Counted from the stretch's first letter, positions 44,846-53,958 are shown. The stretch: DNA of 64,000 nucleotides from Hymenobacter oligotrophus (GCF_003574965.1 NZ_CP032317.1:3472001-3536000), one strand, 5' to 3'. Numbers and translations are program-made. Notes: generated by a model not told the origin, from the sequence alone.

Positions 44846-47023
44846 ATGGCGAGTGCGGCAGTATTAACTCCTGACCCCAAGCAGGGTCAGCCAGCAGCAG
44901 TTGCTGCTACCCGATCGGCAACCGAGCGCCACACGCGCATTGCCTTGATCGGCAACCCCAACTCGGGCAAGTCTTCGCTGTTTAACCAGCTTACGGGGCT
45001 CAACCAAAAGGTGGGCAACTTTCCGGGGGTTACCGTCGACCGCAAAACGGGCGTGGCGCAACTCACGGCGCACCACCGCGCCGAGATTGTCGACCTGCCC
45101 GGCACGTATTCGCTTTACCCCAAGAGCCTCGACGAGAAGGTCATCACCGATCTGCTCTACGACCGGGCCTCGAGCGAGTACCCCGACTTTGTAGTGGTGA
45201 CGGCCGACGCTTCGAACCTGAAGCGCAACCTGCTGCTGTTTACGCAGCTCGCCGATTTGCAGCTGCCCATGGTGCTGGCCCTGAACATGATGGACACGGC
45301 CGAACAGCACGGTGTTCAGATTGATGTGGCCGAGTTGCAGCGCCAACTGGGAGTGCCCGTTATTCCGATGAACGCCCGCAAAGGCGTGGGCGTAACGGCG
45401 CTGAAGATTGTGATGGCGCAGGAGCTTGGTGCTCCTGGCCAGACGTTCTACGAACCGACCGACGAACTGCTGCCGATGATCCGGCAGATTCGCTACTACT
45501 TCAACCTGCACAACGATTACTTGGCGCTGCACTACGCGCACCAGTACGAGCGGCTGAAGTTTTTGTCGGCCGATGATAAGGCTTACATCCACGAGCTGCG
45601 TCAGCAATACGGCTTCGATTCGGTAGCCCTGCAAGCGCAGGAAACCATCGACCGGTACGCCCGCATTTCGGAGCTGCTGCTCGATGTGGTGCGCGTAACG
45701 CGGGCCGAGAAGAACGAGTCGTACAGCAACAAGATTGACCGGGTGCTCACGCACAAAGTGTGGGGCTACCTGATTTTTCTCAGCATTCTGTTCCTGCTCT
45801 TCCAGGCCATTTTTGCTTGGGCCGAGCTCCCCATGGACCTTATCGACCAAGGCGTGGCGTGGCTGGGCGGGCAAGTGAAGAGCTTGGGCAAAGGACCGCT
45901 TATTGATTTGCTTTCTGACGGCATTATTGCTGGCCTAGGTGGGGTGCTGATGTTCATTCCGCAGATTGCCCTGCTGTTCGCCTTCATTGCCGTGCTCGAA
46001 GAATCGGGCTACATGGCGCGCGTGACGTTCATGATGGACAAGATCATGCGCAAGTTTGGGCTGAACGGCAAGAGCGTGGTGCCGCTGATTTCGGGCATGG
46101 CCTGCGCCGTGCCGGCCATCATGAGTGCGCGTACGATTGAGAACTGGAAGGACCGCATCATCACCATTTTCGTGGTGCCGCTGATGTCGTGCTCGGCGCG
46201 CATTCCGGTGTACACCGTATTGGTGGCGCTGGTGGTGCCCGAGCGTACCGTCCTAGGTATTTTCAATCTGCAAGGCGTGGCCCTGATGGGGCTGTACCTC
46301 CTAGGGTTTGTATCGGCGGTGCTTTCGGCGTGGGCGCTGAAGACGCTGCTGCGGGCCAAGGAGCGCAGCTTCTTTATCATGGAGTTTCCGGTGTACCGTT
46401 GGCCGCGCTGGAAAAACGTGGGCCTAACCATTGTGGAGAAGGTAAAAGCCTTTGTTTTTCAGGCTGGTAAAATCATCGTGGCCATTTCGGTGCTGCTGTG
46501 GGTACTGGCTTCGTACGGCCCCGGCGACTCACTGGTGCAAGCCGAACAGCAGGCCCGCACCGAAGCCGCTCAGCAGCAGTTTACCCCCGAGCAGACCGAG
46601 AACCTGATTGCCGCTCATAAGCTCGAAAGCTCGTACGCTGGCGTATTCGGCCGCAGCATCGAGCCGGTTGTGCGCCCCTTGGGTTTCGATTGGAAAGTGA
46701 GTATTGCCCTGCTGACCTCGTTTGCCGCCCGCGAGGTATTTGTGGGCACCATCTCCACTATCTACAGCGTGGGGCAAGATGCCGATATGAGCACCGTGCA
46801 GGAAAAGCTGCGCGCCGAAAAAGACGAGTTCGGCCAGCCGTTCTTCACAACTGCCCGGGCCGCTTCGCTGCTGGTGTTTTACGTATTTGCCATGCAGTGT
46901 GTGAGCACCTTGGCCACTACCTACCGCGAAACCAAGGGCTGGACGTGGCCGCTGCTGCAACTCGGATACATGTCGGGCTTGGCCTACGTAATGTCGTTGC
47001 TGGTGTACCAGCTGCTCAAGTAG
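44846..47023 (+). CDS. feoB: Ferrous iron transport protein B
   Basis: 725-residue inner-membrane Fe(II) transporter with an N-terminal GTPase. G1 is GNPNSGKSS (36-44), G2 in FPGVTVDRK, G3 DLPGTYSLYP, and G4 NMMD. The transmembrane part has two Gate motifs with Cys: SGMACAVPAIMSARTI and VPLMSCSARIPVY; FAMQCVSTLAT near the end is also typical. Two in-frame CCTAGG sites lie 42 bp apart (46252 and 46300). The ATG at 44846 follows feoA closely; co-transcribed. Confidence 0.95.
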   Translation: MASAAVLTPDPKQGQPAAVAATRSATERHTRIALIGNPNSGKSSLFNQLTGLNQKVGNFPGVTVDRKTGVAQLTAHHRAEIVDLPGTYSLYPKSLDEKVITDLLYDRASSEYPDFVVVTADASNLKRNLLLFTQLADLQLPMVLALNMMDTAEQHGVQIDVAELQRQLGVPVIPMNARKGVGVTALKIVMAQELGAPGQTFYEPTDELLPMIRQIRYYFNLHNDYLALHYAHQYERLKFLSADDKAYIHELRQQYGFDSVALQAQETIDRYARISELLLDVVRVTRAEKNESYSNKIDRVLTHKVWGYLIFLSILFLLFQAIFAWAELPMDLIDQGVAWLGGQVKSLGKGPLIDLLSDGIIAGLGGVLMFIPQIALLFAFIAVLEESGYMARVTFMMDKIMRKFGLNGKSVVPLISGMACAVPAIMSARTIENWKDRIITIFVVPLMSCSARIPVYTVLVALVVPERTVLGIFNLQGVALMGLYLLGFVSAVLSAWALKTLLRAKERSFFIMEFPVYRWPRWKNVGLTIVEKVKAFVFQAGKIIVAISVLLWVLASYGPGDSLVQAEQQARTEAAQQQFTPEQTENLIAAHKLESSYAGVFGRSIEPVVRPLGFDWKVSIALLTSFAAREVFVGTISTIYSVGQDADMSTVQEKLRAEKDEFGQPFFTTARAASLLVFYVFAMQCVSTLATTYRETKGWTWPLLQLGYMSGLAYVMSLLVYQLLK

Positions 47024-47071
47024 GGGCGCGTTGCAGCCCCGGAGGGTACACGCAACGCCCTAGGTATTAAG

Positions 47072-47114
47072 CAAACAAAAGCCCGAACCGCAGCGCGGTT
47101 CGGGCTTTTGTTTT
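47072..47114. terminator. Bidirectional terminator between feoB and RsmI-like gene
   Basis: AAACAAAAGCCCGAACCG pairs perfectly with 47096-47113, with a tiny loop and symmetric A/T tracts. Serves both convergent genes. A second small hairpin, GGGCGCG-CAA-CGCGCCC (47141-47157), sits at the neighbouring stop codon. Confidence 0.9.
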
Positions 47115-47157
47115 TGTAAGGTCATTATCGTTCAGCAAACGGGCGCGCAACGCGCCC

Positions 47158-47868
47158 CTAGGTGCCGATCAGGAAAACGGCAGGCTGCTTGTGCAGGTCA
47201 GGCAAAGCAGCCTTTTTCCAATTGGCTACGGTGTCGGTGCGCAGGTATTCGTTCGGTGCCGTAAGGTTTGCGGCCACGCACAGGCGGGTGCTGGGCTGCA
47301 ATTGCGCCAGCAAATCCTCGAGCAGTTGCATGTTGCGGTACGGCGTTTCGATGAACAGCTGGGTTTGGTGCTGCGCCAAGGCTTGGCGCTCGAGCTGCTT
47401 GATGGCTGCGGAACGCTTCGGCCGCTCGATGGGCAAATAGCCGTGAAAAGCGAAGCTCTGCCCGTTGAAGCCCGAGCCCATCAGCGCCAGCAACAGCGAA
47501 GACGGCCCCACCAGAGGCACTACCCGAACCCCTGAGCGGTGCGCCTCGCGGGCCAGCGCGGCACCTGGGTCGGCAATGCCGGGGCAGCCCGCCTCGCTGA
47601 TAACGCCCGCGCTGATGCCTTGCTTAACCAGGGGCTCCAACGCCGCGCGCACCTGCGTATCGGTCGAGTCTTTGTCGATAACCGAAATGCGCAGCTCTTC
47701 GATTACCTGCGCCGGGGCCACTTGCTTGATGAAGCGGCGGGCCGTGCGGGCATTCTCAACCAGAAAATACCCTAGGTCGGCTACGCGCTCCGCTATTTGA
47801 GGAGGCAGCACTTGGGCGGCCGTGTCGTCGGCCAGCACCGTCGGAATAAGATAGAGCGTTCCTTTCAA
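47158..47868 (-). CDS. RsmI-like SAM-dependent methyltransferase
   Basis: 236-residue tetrapyrrole-methylase-fold enzyme related to RsmI, which 2'-O-methylates C1402 of 16S rRNA. GTLYLIPTVLADD begins the protein. SEAGCPGIADPGAALAREAH and VVPLVGPSSLLLALMGSGFNGQSFAFHGYLP are the SAM and catalytic loops. At 236 residues it lacks the C-terminal extension of classic RsmI, as seen in Bacteroidota homologues, so the exact target is uncertain. Its TAG stop lies in CCTAGG. Confidence 0.82.
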   Translation of the reverse strand: MKGTLYLIPTVLADDTAAQVLPPQIAERVADLGYFLVENARTARRFIKQVAPAQVIEELRISVIDKDSTDTQVRAALEPLVKQGISAGVISEAGCPGIADPGAALAREAHRSGVRVVPLVGPSSLLLALMGSGFNGQSFAFHGYLPIERPKRSAAIKQLERQALAQHQTQLFIETPYRNMQLLEDLLAQLQPSTRLCVAANLTAPNEYLRTDTVANWKKAALPDLHKQPAVFLIGT

Positions 47869-47900
47869 TTAAGAATTAACAATTAGTAATTAATAATTGG
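47864..47900. repeat. AT-rich period-7 repeat at hydrolase/rsmI-like junction
   Basis: Five AATTANN-type heptamers in a row (AATTAAG, AATTAAC, AATTAGT, AATTAAT, AATTGGC). They fill the gap and encode the last two residues and stop of the hydrolase gene. Much richer in A/T than the surroundings. Confidence 0.8.
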
Positions 47901-48672
47901 CTGACGCAAAGGTCGTTACCAACTCGTATACCTTGTCGGGCGCCTCGGCGTGCACCCAGTGGCCGGCATCTACCACGGTTTCGACCACGGAGTTGGGAAA
48001 CAGCTGCGGAATGTGGTAGAGCTTGTCCTCGGTGCTGATGTAGTCGGATTTGCCCCCGCGGATAAACAAGGTGGGTTTCAGGAAAGGCGTTTCGGCCGTA
48101 ATCTCGGCGCCAATGGCTTCCATCTCGGCGGTAAGCGCCGCCAGGTTGGGGCGCCAGGCGAAGGTGTTGTCGTCGCGGCGGTACAGGTTTTTAAGCAAAA
48201 ACTGGCGCACATCGGGCCATTTGATGTGCTGTGCTAAGGCCTCGTCGGCTTGCTGTCGGTTTTCGAGCTGCGCCAAATTGACGGCTTGCAGGCCAGCCAA
48301 AATATCGTCTTGGTGGCGCATGTCGCTGAAGCGCGGGGCAATATCGAGCACTACCAGCTTGGCCAGTCGCTCGGGGTGGCTGAGGGCCAGGCGCATGGCT
48401 ACTTTGCCGCCCATGCTGTGGCCTAGCAGGGTAATTTGGCTGCCGTCGAGGCCGAGCGTATCGAAAAGCTCCAGCACGTCCTGGGCCATCAGCTCGTAGC
48501 TGTGCTCATCGGAGTGGGGCGAGCGGCCGTGGTTGCGCAGGTCGACGGCAATGACGCAGAATTGCTCAGCCCAGCGGCGCGCTAGGCTTTGCCAGTTATC
48601 GAGAGTCCCGAACAGCCCGTGCAGAATAACAAGCGGGCGGCCCTGGCCTTGTTCGCGGTAATGTAGTTGCAT
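47890..48672 (-). CDS. Alpha/beta hydrolase, YbfF-like esterase
   Basis: 260-residue cytoplasmic esterase. The oxyanion motif is LHGLFGTLDNW, nucleophile Ser in GHSMGG, and the late His in DAGHWVHAEAP. DLRNHGRSPHS is typical of the YbfF group. Substrate unknown. The start at 48672 (MQLHYREQGQG) is preferred; the open frame continues far upstream but overlaps the kinase gene and shows no family similarity. The C-terminal Asn-Tyr and stop come from the repeat element. Confidence 0.85.
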   Translation of the reverse strand: MQLHYREQGQGRPLVILHGLFGTLDNWQSLARRWAEQFCVIAVDLRNHGRSPHSDEHSYELMAQDVLELFDTLGLDGSQITLLGHSMGGKVAMRLALSHPERLAKLVVLDIAPRFSDMRHQDDILAGLQAVNLAQLENRQQADEALAQHIKWPDVRQFLLKNLYRRDDNTFAWRPNLAALTAEMEAIGAEITAETPFLKPTLFIRGGKSDYISTEDKLYHIPQLFPNSVVETVVDAGHWVHAEAPDKVYELVTTFASANY

Positions 48673-48710
48673 AGCGGGCGCAAAGGTCGGAAGCCCGGCG
48701 CACATATCGG

Positions 48711-50624
48711 CTAAACCTGGGTGCGGGGCAACGTGAACTGTACGGTAGTTCCTTGGCCCGGGGTGCTCTTTATGCTCAGCTCGCCGCCTTGCCGCTTGGC
48801 AAAGGCTAAGCACAACGGCAGCCCCAAGCCCGTGCCCGAGCGCGCGCGGCCAATGGTGGGGCGCGGCGCGGTGCAGCGGCCGGGCTCTAGCAGGGCCTGC
48901 ACTTGCTCTTCGGGCATGCCAAAGCCGCTGTCCGAAACGCATATGGCCACCATGCGGTCGTCGGGGGTGAGTACGGCGCCCAGGCGAATGGTGCCGCCCA
49001 CGGGAGTGCACTTCAGGGCGTTGCTCACGAGGTTGCGCAAAATGGTGCGCGTCATGTTGGCATCGGCCCATGCCGTTAGGCCCTCGGCGGCGGCCACGCT
49101 CAGGCTAATTTGGCGCGCTTGGGCGGCGGGGCCGTGCAAGGCTTCCACATCGCGCAGCAGCTCACTTAGTTGCAGCTGCTGGGGCTGAAAGGCAAGCTCG
49201 CCGGTTTGCGTTACGGCCCAATTCAGCAAGTTATCGAGCAAGCTATTGAGGTGCTGAGCCGATTGACGCACCTGCTCGGGCAAGCGGCGCAGGCCTTGTT
49301 CGTCGCCGGTGCGCAGGTAGAAATCGATCAGCTCCGTCACGCCTACAAACGAGGTAACGGGGCCGCGCAAATCGTGGGCTACGATGGAGTAGAGGCGGTC
49401 TTTGCTTGAGGCGAGTTGTTGTGTTTGGGTGTTGGCCTGCTCAAGTGCCGCGTGGTTGGCCGCCAAAGCCCGTTTGCTGCGCCGCAATTGCCACGTAAGC
49501 CCGCCTACGCCCACCAAGCCCAGCACCAACGCGCCCACGGCAATGCGCAGCTCGCGGTTGCGCAGCTGCTGCAACTCGGCGCGCTGGGTAAGCAGGCGAA
49601 TCTGGTTTTCCTTTTCGGCCGACTCGTAGCGCGACTGCAGCGCCGACAGCGTACCGAGGCGGGCCCGGCTGTTGAGGGTATCGTTGAGGGCCTCGTAGCG
49701 CTGCCGCCACTCGTAAGCTTGGCGGTACTGTTGGCGCGCCGCCTGAATGTTGGCCATCAGGTTGTAGCCATCGAGCACGCGCTCCAGAAACCCAATGCGG
49801 CGGCCCTGGCTCAGGGCTTTGCGCGTTAGTTCTTCGGCTTCGTCGAGCTTGTTGGTGAGCAGCAATACCGAGGCCAGCAGCTCCTGTTGGCTGGTTACAA
49901 ACCGCGGGTTGTTGGCCGCCTGGCTGAGCTCCAGTGCTTTGCGTAACAGCCCCTCGGCAATGCTGTAGTTGCCGATTTGCAAATAGTGGGTGCCAAGGTG
50001 CCCTAGGTACATGGCCTCGCCGGCACGGTCGCCGGTGCGGCGCGCCAGTTGCGTGGCCTGGCGGGTGTACTGCATGCCTTTGGGGTGTTGGCCGCGGTAG
50101 AAGAAAAGCCCACCTAGGTTGCCATAAAGCATCAGTTGGGTGCGCACGCTCACGCCGGGCGTGCGAATGCGCGCGAGGGCCTGGCGGTAATTGGCCCAGG
50201 CATTTATGGTGTCGCCGCGCTCGTGATGAATGCTGCCCATGGCAGTGTAGCCGCGCACTATGCCGTCGGAGTTTTGCAGCTCTTGGGCCAGCAACAGGGC
50301 CTCTTGCTGCAGCTTAAGCGCATGGGGGCCGTCGGAGAGGTTTGCGTAGCAACTGCCTAGGTGCAGCAACGCCCGCATTAGCCCGGGTTTATCGTCGAGG
50401 GTGCGGGCCAGCCGTACGGCATCTTCGCCGTAGCGCAGGGCCCGGTTGGGCGAATGGTCGTGCAGGGCGTAGCACAGTTGGCTAAGCACCCGCACCCGGC
50501 TGGTATCGACGGGTAGGGCAGGCAAACGCTCCCGCAACCGGGCCACGCCGAGCGAATCTTGGGCGTGAGCCGCCAGTGTGGCCCACAACCAAAAGCACAT
50601 AAGCCCAGGCAGAAACCGCCCCAT
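48711..50624 (-). CDS. TPR-containing sensor histidine kinase
   Basis: 637-residue membrane kinase. A signal peptide is followed by about six TPR repeats (about 50-310) outside the cytoplasm, a coiled coil, one membrane helix (VGALVLGLVGVGGLTWQL), and cytoplasmic HisKA and HATPase domains. Phospho-acceptor His is in YSIVAHDLRGPV; N box NLVSNALKCTPVGG; G boxes DSGFGMP and GTGLGLPL. No response regulator gene is adjacent, so the partner is unlinked. Three in-frame CCTAGG sites lie in TPR repeats. Confidence 0.9.
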   Translation of the reverse strand: MGRFLPGLMCFWLWATLAAHAQDSLGVARLRERLPALPVDTSRVRVLSQLCYALHDHSPNRALRYGEDAVRLARTLDDKPGLMRALLHLGSCYANLSDGPHALKLQQEALLLAQELQNSDGIVRGYTAMGSIHHERGDTINAWANYRQALARIRTPGVSVRTQLMLYGNLGGLFFYRGQHPKGMQYTRQATQLARRTGDRAGEAMYLGHLGTHYLQIGNYSIAEGLLRKALELSQAANNPRFVTSQQELLASVLLLTNKLDEAEELTRKALSQGRRIGFLERVLDGYNLMANIQAARQQYRQAYEWRQRYEALNDTLNSRARLGTLSALQSRYESAEKENQIRLLTQRAELQQLRNRELRIAVGALVLGLVGVGGLTWQLRRSKRALAANHAALEQANTQTQQLASSKDRLYSIVAHDLRGPVTSFVGVTELIDFYLRTGDEQGLRRLPEQVRQSAQHLNSLLDNLLNWAVTQTGELAFQPQQLQLSELLRDVEALHGPAAQARQISLSVAAAEGLTAWADANMTRTILRNLVSNALKCTPVGGTIRLGAVLTPDDRMVAICVSDSGFGMPEEQVQALLEPGRCTAPRPTIGRARSGTGLGLPLCLAFAKRQGGELSIKSTPGQGTTVQFTLPRTQV

Positions 50625-50708
50625 GCTAACGACAGATTTACGCGGAGGTGGTCGGGAGGATTACCTGGCTAATATAACAACACTTATATGCAGTTTTGCA
50701 ACAAGCAG

Positions 50709-51293
50709 TTACAGCCAGCAAAACCACCGTTCGCGGCGCTGCAAATGCGTGTGGCGCAGAAACTCGGCCACCGGCCCTAGGTTGGTGAGCAGCGAGGTAA
50801 GCGTAAGCACGCGGCCGTCGTGCAGGTGCAGGCGCAGGTACTCGTAGTTGCTCCAAAACACGCGGCGGGTGCGGCACACAGCGTACTCTACCGCGGCAAT
50901 GTCGCGCCGCCCGAAGCTTCGCTGGTAAGGGCCTTCGTACACTTCCAGCACGTTGCGCTTGGGCTCGAACAGCAGCGTGGTGCGGCGGTTGTGGCGGTAG
51001 TATTGCCAGTGCAGTACAAAGCTCGGCAGCGAAAAGCCAAGCACCGCGGCTGCCAGCAGGCACACAAGCACCACCTCCCAACTGCCAACGGGTTTGGCTA
51101 ATGTTTGGGTGATAGGGGGCAGGCCCACGGTGAGCGTGGCCATTGGCCACGTAAGCAAGTATACTCCGCGCCAGTAGTTGGCCTGAAAAACGGTGCGTTT
51201 GCGCCCGAACAGGCGCAAACCCCACTGCAAGACCAGCGCAATCAGCCCAATGCCTACCGCCAACTCCAGCAACGGCCCGAGCACCTTTCGCAT
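50709..51293 (-). CDS. Hypothetical membrane protein coupled to selD
   Basis: 194-residue protein with about three N-terminal helices (VLGPLLELAVGIGLIALVLQW; a second around MATLTVGLPP; VVLVCLLAAAVLGFSLPSFVL). A soluble domain resembling a bacterial PH fold follows (TTLLFEPKRNVLEVYEGPYQRSFGRRDIAAVEY). The start ATG (51293) overlaps the selD stop as TAATG, so it is translationally coupled. A selenium-related role is suggested only by position. Confidence 0.65.
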   Translation of the reverse strand: MRKVLGPLLELAVGIGLIALVLQWGLRLFGRKRTVFQANYWRGVYLLTWPMATLTVGLPPITQTLAKPVGSWEVVLVCLLAAAVLGFSLPSFVLHWQYYRHNRRTTLLFEPKRNVLEVYEGPYQRSFGRRDIAAVEYAVCRTRRVFWSNYEYLRLHLHDGRVLTLTSLLTNLGPVAEFLRHTHLQRRERWFCWL

Positions 51294-52375
51294 TAGCGCA
51301 CCACGATGTACGGCTCGCTGCCTTGGCGGGCGCGGAGCTGGCCAAAAGGCTCGGCCGGCACACCTGCTTCGCGCAGCAACTGCTCCACGGCGGCGCGGCC
51401 CTCGGGCGCTACGCACACCAGCAACCCGCCCGAAGTTTGGGGGTCGCAGAGCCAATGGCGTTGCTCTTCGCTGATGTCGCCGCCAGCGCCCGACACTTTG
51501 TGGCCGTACGAATCCCAGTTGCGGTGCGTGCCGCCGGGTATGGCTTTCTGTTGGCGGTAGGCCTCGGCCGCGGCAATGCGTGGTACTTGCGCAAAGTCGA
51601 TTTCGGCCGTGAGCTGGCTGCCTTCGGCTACTTCGGCCAAATGACCTAGGAGGCCAAAGCCAGTTACGTCGGTCATGGCTTTTACCTGGGGCAGCTTACC
51701 TAGGGGCTCGCCCAGTTTGTTGAGCTGCATCATCTGGCGCGGGGCCAGTTGCGCGTCGGCCTCCGTCAGCAAGCCTTTTTTCTGAGCCGTTGTCAGCATG
51801 CCCACGCCGAGGGGCTTGGTGAGGTACAGCAGGCAGCCTTCGGTGGCCGTGTCGTTGCGCTTCAGGTTCGGAATGTCGACTAAACCACTCACGGCCAGGC
51901 CAAAAATGGGCTCGGGCGAATCGATGCTGTGGCCGCCGGCCAGCGCAATGCCGGCCTCGGCGCACACGCTGCGGCTGCCCTCAATCACGCGCCGGGCCAC
52001 CTCGGGCGGTAGCTTGTCGATGGGCCAGCCCAGTACGGCAATGGCCAGCACCGGGCGCCCGCCCATGGCGTACACATCGGAAATGGCGTTGGCCGAGGCA
52101 ATGCGCCCAAAGTCGTACGCATCGTCGACGATGGGCATGAAAAAATCGGTGGTGCTGATAAGGGCTTGGCCCGTGCCTAGGTCGTACACGGCCGCGTCGT
52201 CGCGGGAGGCGTTGCCCACCAACAGGCGCTCGTGGTGGGGCTGCGGCACGGTGGTGTGCAAAATCTGATCGAGCACCTTTGGAGCGATTTTGCAGCCGCA
52301 ACCCGCGCCGTGGCTGTACTGCGTCAGGCGAACGGCGTCGGCGGAGGTGGAAGGAGCAAGCAAGTCGGGGTTCAT
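51293..52375 (-). CDS. selD: Selenide, water dikinase (selenophosphate synthetase)
   Basis: 360-residue enzyme that makes selenophosphate from selenide and ATP, the selenium donor for selenouridine and selenocysteine. The catalytic Cys26 and Lys29 are in [10 protein letters not shown], matching Cys17/Lys20 of the E. coli enzyme; there is no selenocysteine. [31 protein letters not shown] (split: [15 protein letters not shown]) and [11 protein letters not shown] are diagnostic. The start at 52375 was chosen for this N-terminus. Operon mnmH-VOC-selD-membrane protein. Confidence 0.94.
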   Translation of the reverse strand: MNPDLLAPSTSADAVRLTQYSHGAGCGCKIAPKVLDQILHTTVPQPHHERLLVGNASRDDAAVYDLGTGQALISTTDFFMPIVDDAYDFGRIASANAISDVYAMGGRPVLAIAVLGWPIDKLPPEVARRVIEGSRSVCAEAGIALAGGHSIDSPEPIFGLAVSGLVDIPNLKRNDTATEGCLLYLTKPLGVGMLTTAQKKGLLTEADAQLAPRQMMQLNKLGEPLGKLPQVKAMTDVTGFGLLGHLAEVAEGSQLTAEIDFAQVPRIAAAEAYRQQKAIPGGTHRNWDSYGHKVSGAGGDISEEQRHWLCDPQTSGGLLVCVAPEGRAAVEQLLREAGVPAEPFGQLRARQGSEPYIVVR

Positions 52376-52420
52376 ATCAAATTGAAAATTAGGGAGCTGC
52401 CGGTACAACTCGCAGCTGGG

Positions 52421-52810
52421 CTATACTTCCCAGACCGCATGTTGCAGCACCACGCGGTAGCCGTCGGGGTCTTCGAAGGTAAGGCCGCGCACATCCCAAT
52501 ACGGGTTGTGGGCAAGTACGGGCACAAACCCAGCGCTTTGCATGCGGGCAGTGGCTTGCTGCCAGGCGGTGGCATCGGGCAGGTAAAACACGAGCAAGTG
52601 CTCGGCCGAAGGAGCCGCTGCGGCTAAGTGGCCGCGCTCGTGCGTAAACTCCAGGTGGTACGGCGCCTGCGGGTGGCCCAGCATCAGACCATCGAACCCG
52701 GCGTGATCTTCAAACGAGCCGAGTACCTCAAAGCCTAGCCCGTCGCGGTAGAAGGGTAGCAGCGCGGCCAAGTTGTTGGTGGGGCGGGCTACGCGCAGCT
52801 TAGGAACCAT
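52421..52810 (-). CDS. VOC family (glyoxalase-like) protein
   Basis: 129-residue single VOC unit: two beta-alpha-beta-beta-beta modules (KLRVARPTNNLAALLPFYRDG; LVFYLPDATAWQQATARM...LTFEDPDGYRVVLQ). Possible metal ligands are Glu in HLEFTHERG and the late residues around VVLQHAVW. Function unknown. It overlaps mnmH by 11 bp and precedes selD by 45 bp, placing it inside the selenium operon. Confidence 0.82.
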   Translation of the reverse strand: MVPKLRVARPTNNLAALLPFYRDGLGFEVLGSFEDHAGFDGLMLGHPQAPYHLEFTHERGHLAAAAPSAEHLLVFYLPDATAWQQATARMQSAGFVPVLAHNPYWDVRGLTFEDPDGYRVVLQHAVWEV

Positions 52811-53864
52811 GTGCAGTAGGTGCAGCCGAAGCGGCCGAAAGTTGGTTGGCGGCAGCTAGCACCAGCTCGGCGTTAACCGTTGGGTCGCAAGTATCGGAGG
52901 GTACCCGCACCAAGGGCACTTTGCCTGCGCGGTCGTCGAGGCCGTGGCGGTACGTTTTGTCGTAGTAGCCAAGGGCAATGTCCACCATCTTTTCCATGTC
53001 GCCGGCGTCGATGGCGGCTAAGGCTTCCTTGGTCATCAGCCCGCCGAGCTTCTTTTGAATGCGCTCAATGGCTTGGCGCAGCAGCTCGGGCGCGTGGCGG
53101 CCGTACTCGTCGGCCAGCTTGCGCGTACGCACCGGGCGCGGAATATCGAGCACGATAAGCGGAGCCTGGCGCAAGTGCTCGTAAAGGGCGCCGGGCAAGG
53201 CCACTGTGCCAATGGTGCGGCTTTCGTCTTCGAGCCACAGCCTAGGTGCCTGGGCTTGTTGGTGAAGTTGCCAGGCCAGCTCGTTCTCGAACTGCTCGGT
53301 GGTGGGCTGCGGCGGTAGGCCAATGGCCCCAAACGCCGAGCCCTTGTGATGCGCCAGCCCCTCCAAGTCGATGGTGGGCTCGTGGTGGTACTGGTTTAGT
53401 ACGTGCAGCACATCGGTTTTGCCCGAGCCGGTAAGGCCACCTAGGGCCAGCAACGGGCGGGGGCGGGCCAGCTCGGCCAGGGCCCAGCGGCGGTAATCTT
53501 TGTAGCCTTTGTCGAGCAGGTGCACCCGAAAACCGGCCAGCTCGAGCAGCCATTGCACCGCCCCTGAGCGCATGCCGCCGCGCCAGCAGTGCAGGCGTAC
53601 CTCCTTGCCGGGGGCCAGCTGTTGGGCTTCGCGTACCAGCTGACTCATTTTCGGCCCGAAGAAATCAAGGCCCAGGAGCACGGCCTTGTCCTGGCTCACG
53701 CGCTTATACGTAGTGCCGATGCGTGCCCGTTCCTCGTCGGAAAAGATGGGGAAACTTACCGCGCCCGGTATGTGCCCCTGGGCGTACTCCAGCGGCGCCC
53801 GCGCATCAAAAATTGGTGCATCGGCAGGGCCAGCCATAAAGTCGGGGAGCAGGAGGCGCGGCAT
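52800..53864 (-). CDS. mnmH: tRNA 2-selenouridine synthase
   Basis: 354-residue enzyme (also called SelU) that replaces sulfur by selenium in 2-thiouridine at tRNA wobble position 34, using selenophosphate. An N-terminal rhodanese domain has catalytic Cys93 in RLHCWRGGMRSGA. A P-loop domain follows with GGLTGSGKTDVL and the conserved LEDESRTIG. Length is normal. First gene of an operon with selD; upstream is the repeat junction to pdxJ. Confidence 0.93.
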   Translation of the reverse strand: MPRLLLPDFMAGPADAPIFDARAPLEYAQGHIPGAVSFPIFSDEERARIGTTYKRVSQDKAVLLGLDFFGPKMSQLVREAQQLAPGKEVRLHCWRGGMRSGAVQWLLELAGFRVHLLDKGYKDYRRWALAELARPRPLLALGGLTGSGKTDVLHVLNQYHHEPTIDLEGLAHHKGSAFGAIGLPPQPTTEQFENELAWQLHQQAQAPRLWLEDESRTIGTVALPGALYEHLRQAPLIVLDIPRPVRTRKLADEYGRHAPELLRQAIERIQKKLGGLMTKEALAAIDAGDMEKMVDIALGYYDKTYRHGLDDRAGKVPLVRVPSDTCDPTVNAELVLAAANQLSAASAAPTAHGS

Positions 53865-53867
53865 TGT

Positions 53868-53958
53868 TGAATGAAGGAAGAAGGTGGAAGGAGGAATGAA
53901 GAATGACGTGAGGGACAGGACTTTAAAAACCTTCCTTCTTCATTCATCATTCTTCTTT
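53868..53958. repeat. Period-7 purine/pyrimidine inverted repeat between pdxJ and mnmH
   Basis: Left arm GAA-rich heptamers (53868-53908), right arm CTT/CAT heptamers (53931-53958), largely complementary. The arms abut the mnmH start and the pdxJ stop, so the element fills the junction completely. Confidence 0.8.

Noticed and set aside
48673-49071. Long N-terminal extension of the YbfF-like hydrolase
   Set aside because: The extension overlaps the histidine kinase gene and has no similarity to the family; the ATG at 48672 gives the conserved start.
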